Positions 55,380 to 64,000 of a stretch of DNA of 64,000 nucleotides are shown in pieces. The translations under genes were made by a program, and so were the position numbers. The notes below the pieces were generated by a model that saw nothing but the letters and a program-made list of their open reading frames with translations, ran no database searches and was not told where the DNA came from. The stretch comes from Rhabditoides inermis (lineage: Eukaryota > Nematoda > Chromadorea > Rhabditida > Rhabditidae), in NCBI GenBank assembly GCA_963966185.1, contig CAWZYM010000331.1, forward strand, positions 735,501 to 799,500, written 5' to 3'. The stretch's first letter is position 1; each line of letters begins with the position of its first letter.

Positions 55380-56121
55380 TCTCACTCACTCTCTCCCTGC
55401 AATTGCACAAGGCACGTGCTGTTTTGATGTGACCAAAACACTATTCTCTCTCTGGCTCGTGAAAAATAGGAAAATAGCGTGGCAAGTAAAAGAAAAACGT
55501 GAGTGGCCGTATATTGGATTTCTCTCTTGTTGTTCCTCCTATTTTTCTCACCATCATCCACAACCAAAACAGGGATTACAGCTAATCTCACAGCTTCACA
55601 ATCACAATTAAAAACAAAGGCAAAAGAATCCTACAATATCTCATAAAATTGTTATTGGCTTTCAGATTTTAACAAAGGCTATATTTTCCATCGAGAGATT
55701 TCCTCGTAAACAGGGCTCTGAAAAGCCATACTCAACTTACCATATGCTGATACGAAAACCGCACTATCAACACTCTAAAAGTAGAGAGAGGGCCTCTCTC
55801 TCTCTCTCTCACTCTCTCTCCTCCCTCTCCTCCCTCTCCACTCCCTCCCCCTAGCTTATGCCGTTCACATGTCCAACTCTGCCCTTTTCCGCGCGGCTAC
55901 CGTAACCCGCACGTGCCATAGTCGCTTCTAGAAAGGAGCACGGGACGCGAGAGAGCGCGAGACGCAGACGGTGAGACAGCGAGAGAGCGAGAGCGCAGAC
56001 GTACAGACGACCAGCGATCTGCAGAGACCCCGTGAGTGACCATGGAGAGAGATAGAGTCTGTTTACTGAAAATAGTACAAGCCCCTCCCCTCCTCTCGCT
56101 CCTTCTCTCTCTCTCTCTTCC

Positions 56122-56169
<48 letters not shown>

Positions 56170-56216
56170 CCTCCCCTATATAACCCTGCCGCCGTCGCCT
56201 GTCGAACCGTCCACAG

Positions 56217-57268
56217 CTACAGCGTCTCCAAGCCCTCGACTTGCCACTGGCTGCTGACCCCTTCCACAACCGCCCCCGTCGCCACAACCCACCGTCGCTC
56301 ACCCCTGATACAGTACGGTACTGTAGGGGGTACTGTAGACTGGTGGAGATGTCTAGTAGGCATGATATAGTACTGTATCGTGATATCGTAAGACAGTCGC
56401 GTCGGGACCCACCCAGGCTAATGACATGCCCCTTTCAGACCTCCCTACCGGACTCCCCAGCGCGACTCTCCTCCTCCTCGAACATGCCCGAGCTCACCAA
56501 ACAGTCAAGCTTCGACAGCGCGGTGGGTGGTCCCTCTCTCTCCCTCTCTCCCCTGTTCGGCCCGAGTAGCAATAGCTATAGCATCTCTCGAAAACGGATT
56601 CCACGTCCTTCCACTGACTTACTGACTTCCCCCTAATGTTCACATCAAGCTGTATCGCTCTCCCTTCCCTCTCTCCTCTCTCTCCGCTCCGACGCCGTGG
56701 GTGGTCTCTCCTTTTTCACCCAATCGATAAATCAAAAAATCAATAATTGCTCCAGTCGTCGCCGTCCACCTCGCCAACGTCGGACAGCTCCGGCCGGCGC
56801 TTCAGCTTCAGCTACACGCCGTACCACTTCATCGTGAGTACCGTAGCCGCAGAGTACCGTAACCCACCGTAGTACCACCGACCTATCTCGTCTAGTCTCT
56901 GTGTCCATCACTGCTACCCAAGAGCCAAGAACCGAGCTCCGCTTCTCCTCAGACTACCGTATCCGAGTCTCATTCCCTTATTCAGGGAGCCTTCGACGAC
57001 ACTTCGCGCAAGAACAGCATCACCCACAAGGTCCGTGAATCGCTTCCTACCGTACTCCTACCGTACTCCCTCATAACCCGGTATACTGTAGATCCACCGC
57101 TTACTGTCGATCGCACGTCCTGTCGCTGATCCAGTGAGTGAGTGTCGATCCAGTTACAGTACTCCCTGGTCTCTTACCGTACCACTTGGCTACCGTACCC
57201 ACTCTCTGCAACTCGTTCAGGTGTCCGCGATGCGTCCCGCTTTCTTCGGAATGGGCAAGTCGACTTGA
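56217..57268 (+). CDS. Unrecognised gene, 3' exons only (partial)
   Basis: Five exons fit in phase 0 throughout: 56217-56312, 56439-56522, 56756-56833, 56986-57030, 57221-57268. The peptide is Pro/Ser-rich (SPARLSSSSNMPELTKQSSF), then RRFSFSYTPYHFIGAFDD, and ends FFGMGKST. The RRFSFS and Ser-rich parts look like phosphorylation-prone disordered tail. The true start is not found: no good ATG lies upstream in frame, but an ATG inside the second exon (NMPEL) could start a 69-residue form. An AATAAA near 57,609 is a likely poly(A) signal. The intron between the first two exons is also open in frame. The introns are full of TACCGTA/TACTGTA motifs. I do not recognise the family. Confidence 0.5.
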
Positions 57269-57889
57269 GCCGGTGCATTCTACCGTAAACCCTCCGCGTC
57301 TACAGTAGTCACCTCTCCTCTGTACAGTAACTTCTCTTCTCTACAGTAATCGTCTCAGATACCGTATTCTAATCGAGCTCTCTTTGTACGTATCAGCAGC
57401 GCGTTTTCGAATTTCGTTCGAATTTTGTATACTCACTACTCCCTTGTCTAAAGTCTGTACGTTTTCCAGCTACAGTAACCCTCTCGTCAGATCTACCGTT
57501 TCTTCTCTCTCTCCATTCGTGTACATTCAACGTGTAAATACTACCGACTCAAACCCCCGCACATATTGTGTATCGTGTAATAACCGCAACTTGTAAATAA
57601 TGTAATCGTAATAAAATCTCCAAAATGCATTATTTGAAACACGTTTATTACTCGACAACCACACAACAAAAGGGACACAAAACTCGGTGACAAGTCCCCT
57701 AGCTTGTATAAGAACCAAGAATACTTACTAGAACATAACCAACATGAGATGCTACAACGTCACGCGTTCAAAATACTCTCACTCCCATCAATAGTGGGTA
57801 GATCATGGGGAATCGGGGAACACAACAACACTAACAAACGTGGATAACATTCATGTGGACGTGGGTATGCGATGATTGGCTGGCGGGAC

Positions 57890-60800
57890 TCAATAGGGCC
57901 TGTGCCTGTCTCCTCCTCCTCCCCTGCCTCCTCCGAATCCTCCCCTCATCGGGCCCGCGCCGTCGCCGCCACCGCCAGCTCCATCCGGCTTTGCCGCACC
58001 ACAACTGAAACACAATCGTCAAATCAACAACGATCACAACTACATATTATTATAATTTTTTTATTACAACTACATCTGGTCATGTTTGTACATTTTTATT
58101 TCTTTGTACGTGCTGTTAAAACCTGTATAAATTATTATTACAAGTGAACAATTCCTGCCACTCACCGGTTGCACTCGCGACGGAAAGCAAAGTTGGTGTT
58201 TCCGCAGCCGCAAGGCCAGTCGTTGGGGCGCGAGTCGAAGTTGCCTCCGCTGCTGCCGCCGCGACCGCCGCCAAAGCCTGCAAATCATACAGACGTCATG
58301 CCGCATAATATACTTTCCCAGCAAATCATGCATTCCCGGTACACACTACTCTCTCTCTCTCTCTCCCCAATATCGATTCCCCCTCTCCACTCACCTCCTC
58401 TGTCTCCTCCGAAGCCTCCTCTTCCGCCGCGTCCTCCGCGGAACCCTCCCCTGCCGCCGTCGGGGTTTGACTTGAACTTGGCAATCGACAGGTTCATCAC
58501 CACGTCCGTGCCCGGGAAGCACGAGCCTGCAGATGGTTCATTCAGATCATATCACACGATCCGCGTAAGAATCGGACGAGGTGGGACCTAGGAGCTAAGT
58601 GTGCGGTTATAAGGGTTTTCAAGGGTGCTCTACAAGGTAGTATAGGTGATTTTGTCCCAATATGCAAATTTGGTCAGTTAAGGGACCATGACCTCAAATC
58701 AGTCAGTTTTTGTCCAAAACTATTTTTGAAGGACTCGTTCGATTTGTCTTGATATTATAAGACTTTTTGTACATAAACATTTTTTTCATAAAACAAAAAA
58801 GAAAAAAAAATCATGATTTTATTTTTTTGAGATCTTTTCGCCTCGAAACAACAAAAACGACTAACACCATTCCATTCTACGCATTTAATAAAATGACTAT
58901 GATTTTTTTCGTGAAAATCTGGTGTTGCCTTTTCTTCCATCCAGAGCGATGAAAATGGCCCGAAATAAAAATTTTGCGTTTTACCGCCATTTTTCATATC
59001 TTCCAATCCGAAAAAAAGAAAATCATATTTATATTCGGATTCTACATGTTTTAGTTAGTATAAGTGTTGGTTTATAGCCAAATCCGATGTTGCCTTTGTG
59101 TTCATCCGTGATGTTGAAAATGGCATAACTATCAATCGCGAAATTTCATTATAACGCCAGAAGGCAACACTAAATTTGTATAAAAACAATTACGTAGACT
59201 AACTATAAGGTGCAGAATCCGAATATGTGAGTCGTTTTTGTTATTTCAGAAAAATGGAATTTAAAAGTGACAGGAAAATGCGAATTTTCACATTTGAGCC
59301 ACTTTCATCACCTTAAATGAACAAAAAGGCAACACCGGATTTGGCTATAAACCAACACTTATACTAATAAAAAGGTGTAGAATCCGAATATAGTAGTGAT
59401 TCATGTTGTATCGAAACGGAAGACTTGGAAAATGGCGGGAAAACGCAAAGTTTTGATTTCGGGTCATTTTCATCGCTCTGGATGGAAGAAAAGGCAACAT
59501 CGGATTTGGCTATACACCAAAACTAATACTAACTAAAACATGTAGAATCCGAATATAAATATGATTTTTGTTATTTCGGATTGGAAGATATGAAAAATGG
59601 CGGTAAAACGCAAATTTTTTATTTCGGGCCATTTTCATCGCTCTGGATGGAAGAAAAGGAAACACCAGATTTTCACGAAAAAAATCATAGTGATTTGATT
59701 AAATGCGTAGAATCGAATGGTGTTAGTCGTTTTTGTTGTTTCGAGGCGAAAAGATCTCAAAAAAATAAAATCATGATTTTTTTTTTTACATTTTTTGATC
59801 ATAACTTTTTTCTTTTTTGTTTTATGAAAAAAATGTTTATGTACAAAAAGTCTTATAATATCAAGACAAATCGAACGAGTCCTTCAAAAATAGTTTTGGA
59901 CAAAAACTGACTGATTTGAGGTCATGGTCCCTTAACTGACCAAATTTGCATATCGGGACAAAATCACCTATACTACCTTGTAGAGCACCCTTGAAAACCC
60001 TTATAACCGCACACTTAGCTCCTAGGTCCCACTTGCCCGAAATTAGTCCGATTCTTACGCGGATCGTGTCATATAATCATATCATAGTGAACATATGCTT
60101 CTTCACACTCACGTACTCTTCACAAGTATATGTCACAACAATCACAAGACACATATGCTATTCTACAATCTGCAACTGTCGCGCAGCCCCCGCACCCACC
60201 ATTGTACATGTCGATCACCTTCTGCGCAGTCTCCGCATCCACAAACGTCACCATGCACTCGCCCTTGTTCTCGCCAGTCGCGCGGTCAGTGTAGATCTAA
60301 ATACATAATCACATAACTGGCATTTTCACATCTCCATCCTGTCCCACTCCCCTCCCTCGCCGCATACCTTGACCCTGGGCTGTCCAGTGCGGTCGTTCAT
60401 CGCCACCTGTCCACTCGCTCCAAACACGTCCGCGATAAACACCTCGTTCGCACTGCAACAACACAGTCATACTATATACCAAACAAGAATTAAAAACAAT
60501 GAACTCACGTCTTGGGGATGCCTTGGACAAAGACCGTCTCCTTGACCTCGACCTGCTCGGGTCGGTCGCCGCCGCCGCCAAAGCCTCCGCGGTCGCCGCC
60601 TCCTACAACCAATGCACCCGGTCAACACACCCCCTGCCCTCTCGGTCCCACCAAATCCGCCGCCGTAGCCACCGCGGTCGCCACCACCGAATCCACCACG
60701 GCCGCCTACAGTATGCTCGTCATGACGTCATGTGACAGACTTCTTATACTACTCGACTACGATTCTTATTAAAAATGCTATCATCATATGCGCTAAACAT

Positions 60801-63213
60801 CTAGTAAGAAACATATTCTACACAACTCATTCAAACTCACCAAATCCTCCGCGGTCTCCTCCGAATCCACCGCGACCGCCGCCGAATCCACCACGGTCAC
60901 CGCCAAAGCCTCCGCGCCCGCCACGGTCACCTACACAAAAAAATATATATACAGAAAGTTACAGAAAGAAAGTTGAATTAATTTCAACACTAGTCAATGA
61001 AGCCACATGACTCACCTCCGAATCCACCGCGTCCTCCGCCGTATCCTCCGCGATCTCCACCAAATCCTCCCCGGCCGCCGCCTCCGTATCCTCCACGGTC
61101 TCCTCCGTAGCCACCGCCACCGCCGCGATCTCCGTATCCACCCGGTCCACCAGGGCCTCCACGGTCACGATCACCACCTAAAACACACAGTTAGTTTAGT
61201 ATATATTCAAATCATCTTCAACTGTAATACTGAAAAAGTAATAGTAACGGTGAGACATACTGTGCACAGCTGTGCTCACCATATCCTCCGCGGTCTCCTC
61301 CGTACCCGCCGGGTCCTCCCCTGTCGCGGTCTCCGCCATAGCCTCCTCCTCCGGGCGGCCCACCCGGTCCTCCGCGATCGCCCCCGTATCCTCCTCCAGG
61401 CCCTCCGCGGTCTCCTCCACCGTAGCCGCCGCCTCCAGGACCGTTCCTATCTGAAACCATACCACAATTAGAATAGCTCTCTTCACGTCTCCGGCTTTCT
61501 ACTTTTCGATTGTTTCCGAACCACTTTTCACTTCACTCTTCGTTTTACACAGGGTTTTGCTGGTTTACAAAAACACCAAACCCCTCCCGCCCCAATTCTC
61601 CCACACCGAAACGAAGTATTGTATACACTTGTGTCTAGCTGTGTTGTACTCTTGTAACATGCGTACTTGTTCAACCCCGACTAGCAATACCTTGGTAACC
61701 TCCGCGCCCTCCCGGTCCTCCGGGGCTGAAACAAAATGACACGCTTAGACCGTGGCTCTTCCCTCAGTCGCACACTCAGTATTGCTACTTAATATGTGTG
61801 TTGTGAGACAGCGAGGAAAGAGCCACTGCGTGCATTTTTCGTCGAGTATTCTCGAATGATGCATGTGGGAGGGAGAAACACACATCGAAGAGACCCGATG
61901 CCACTCACCATTGCTTCTCAACTCTGAACACGGGTTTTGGCAGCAAACACACACAACAATCAGATTTTTCATTTGTTTACTGTTTAATTACTACTAAGAA
62001 AAAAAGAATCGAAACTAAATAGTTTGTGTGAGTAGTAGAATAATTAGAAACAAAAAAAAAGCTTTTCAACAAAGTGACGTACCGTGTGAAACTTACCAGA
62101 CCTCTCACTCGACAACCACCCAACACTTGTTGTTTTGTGTGTGAATCTGTTTCGTGTACATAACATCTAGAACTCGATTACACACCACACATTGTTTGTA
62201 TCAGATATCGAACCCTGACACACACTACTAGAACAGTTTTTCTTCTTCTCCAAACTACGCCTACCTGTGAAGGTCGCAATTGAAACGAAACACCCAAACT
62301 CACAAATCACACTACCTAATTCTTTTGTATTTGAATTAGAAAAAAACAATGTTAGGAATACTAACCCTCCGGCAGCAGCGGGTCCATCGTCTCCCCAGCG
62401 AGAGCGGCGCTCTCCGCGGTCTCCACGATCGTCTGAAAACAGAAACTTGAAATAAATGAGTAATTTGAAACAAGTAGACAATTTCTGCATACCTCCGCCG
62501 CGTGCTGCGTCGTATCCACCACGGGGAGGTCCCCCGGGTCCGCCACGACCGCCATCGAAGTCGTCCCTCGGCGGGCCGCGCGGACCCTGTCCGGGAGGCG
62601 GAGGTCCTCCGGGACCACCACCACCGTAGCTGCCCGGTCCACCGCCGCCACCCGGCGGTCCTCCATAGCCACCGCCACCACCGTATCCTCCACCGGGTCC
62701 GCCACCATAACCCTGACCCTGGGGAGGTCCGCTCGGTCCGCCGGGGGGACCGCCACCACCTGGTCCACCACGACCGCCGTAGTACTAAAATGAACGAAGT
62801 GTACAATTACAAAATAAACTGCGGTGTAGAGGACTTACATCACCACCGGGTCCGTGGGGTCCGTTCTGGGGGCCCTGCTGGCCTGGCGCGGCACCGCTGG
62901 GAGGTCCTCCCGCAGGCGGTTGCTGTCCAATAGCGGCGTAGTAGTCGGCCCACGCCTTCTGGTACTGAGCCATCGTCTAAAAAGGTAAAAGACTTATTTG
63001 AGATATTTAGAAATAAACGGAATGTGAAAACTGACAGCGGCGTCGTACTGGTACTCGCCGGCCTGCGCGCCTCCTCCGGGGGCCGGCTGCGGTCCTGCCT
63101 GCGGACCGTGCTGCGGCGGATACGAACCGTTCTGTTGAGCTGCAAAACACTTTTATAACTGACCAAAACGATAACAAAAGAAAACTGAAAATGAAATTCC
63201 AACACTCACCCAT
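57890..63213 (-). CDS. fust-1: FUS/FET-family RNA-binding protein (FUST-1-like)
   Basis: Sixteen exons keep phase: 63210-63213, 63036-63139, 62839-62976, 62493-62784, 62366-62432, 61691-61725, 61280-61450, 61016-61177, 60841-60930, 60652-60705, 60509-60602, 60368-60452, 60200-60296, 58395-58526, 58166-58277, 57890-58004. Order of parts: Gln/Gly/Tyr N terminus with [17 protein letters not shown], long RGG/YGG repeats, one RRM ([33 protein letters not shown]), more RGG, a RanBP2-type zinc finger, and a C-terminal RHRPY, a PY nuclear localisation signal as in FUS. The family binds RNA and acts in transcription, splicing and granules. Unlike vertebrate FUS, large RGG blocks precede the RRM. The zinc finger reads [19 protein letters not shown], giving CxC rather than the usual Cx2-4C. 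The intron splitting the RRM (58,527-60,199) is almost filled by a palindromic element. Confidence 0.9.
58554..60069. mobile_element. 1.5-kb palindromic long-TIR element with internal tandem units
   Basis: Arms of about 540-580 bp (58554-59095 and about 59490-60069) are inverse copies; both outer ends carry ACACGATCCGCGTAAG or its inverse. The right arm holds 9 bp extra near its end. From about 59159 three to four head-to-tail units of about 165 bp repeat, each with GGCAACA, a GTAGAATCCGAATAT box and a CATTTTCATC box. Flanks CATATC and CATATA may be a target duplication. It fills the fust-1 intron 58527-60199. No transposase seen. Confidence 0.85.
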
Positions 63214-64000
63214 GTCCGTCAAAGTTTGAGAATCGATAACTCGCTTCGCCGATCGACCAAACCAAAAAGTGACTGAAATATGGTATAATCGATAGTGCTT
63301 TTCAAATCTAAAAACATAATTAAAGACAAAATCAAACTAGAAACGTCACAAAATGTCAAATAAACAAGAAACAAACAAAATTATCGACGCGACCCGAGGC
63401 TGCGCAACGCGACCGCGCCGCGTCCACTTTTGAATTGCGATGCCCGCGAATACAAATTGTACCGTAACCCATTTGTAGCAAATTATATCAAATCACTCAC
63501 AGTTAGTTTTTTCTACGTTTCTTTTGGAGTTGTGATCATAAACAAGAATTTGTGTGTACTTGTACATATATATATTCTGTCTACGTCATTACATTCTAGT
63601 GGCGAACGGCGAACGAAAAAACTCGGCGGGGACGCGCGAAAAGACGCCGACAGATATGAAGAATGCAATGAGAGTATCGACAATCTCCTCTTTCATTAAT
63701 CTGATATCATATTCTCAAACGTGAACAACATTCTGTACTCCCATCTCATTCCAAAAAAAGTGCCCATTCACTCAATACAATGCATGAATCACTCAACCTA
63801 TGTCAGTGTATGAAAGATTTTTCTCCTATGATTGCACGAACGAAATACATTACTTGGTTTGAGAGTTTTCTGAAGGATGTTTGAACTAAACGAAACGTAT
63901 TCCAATAACGGAGCCAAAGCATTCATCTCACGAGGGAGGTGTTACAGGTCCTCCACTCGGATTTACTTCATAAGGTAGAAATTGAAAGCCCTGAACCTAC

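Overview
The window looks like nuclear DNA of a nematode, most likely a diplogastrid (Pristionchus-like). I could run no search. The pointers are: multi-exon genes with short GT-AG introns; four same-strand genes in a row, two of them 108 bp apart, several with a splice acceptor (CAG) at or just before the ATG, as in SL trans-spliced operons; a secreted double-ShKT protein; FUST-1-like and MEP-1-like proteins; and an intronic 9-mer, TACGTTTCA, that resembles the nematode piRNA (21U-RNA) upstream motif.

Layout. 837-23,699 (minus): about 25 exons of the RalGAP beta subunit, running off the left edge before its GAP domain. Its introns hold an RTE-type LINE (13.9-16.9 kb, opposite strand), a 127-bp tandem array (11.1-12.5 kb), fold-back elements and (CT)n tracts. 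24,952-32,335 (minus): a candidate operon of TRIAP1/Mdm35, MED10, an L51/S25-type mitoribosomal protein (mL43-like) and a dynactin-p24-like coiled-coil protein. 32,788-33,460 (plus): a four-exon secreted Gly/Tyr-rich protein, divergent from the operon. 33,752-39,325 (minus): an 18-exon C2H2 zinc-finger protein, best matched to MEP-1. 41.26-46.86 kb: a GC-rich satellite of ~68-bp units with a ~2.6-kb higher-order period. 47.3-50.65 kb: a LINE 3' fragment, a two-exon secreted Cys-rich protein (minus) and a decayed 5'-truncated LINE (plus). 52,646-54,172 (plus): the ShKT protein. 56,217-57,268 (plus): the 3' exons of an unrecognised gene. 57,890-63,213 (minus): a FUS/FET protein (fust-1-like), with a 1.5-kb palindromic element filling one intron.

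Three patterns cut across the genes. (1) All 15 exact TACGTTTCA/TGAAACGTA sites lie inside introns, about 30 times the chance expectation. (2) In at least eleven introns of four genes the exon edge and splice site are copied once or many times into the adjacent intron, as if introns grew by tandem duplication from their ends. (3) Small repeat families (a fold-back MITE, a ~150-bp dispersed repeat) also sit almost only in introns.

Gene roles are ordinary housekeeping: Ral GTPase control, mitochondrial lipid transfer, transcription, mitochondrial translation, dynein-linked transport, chromatin repression and RNA binding. Exon models were built by hand from splice consensus and phase continuity and need transcript confirmation.
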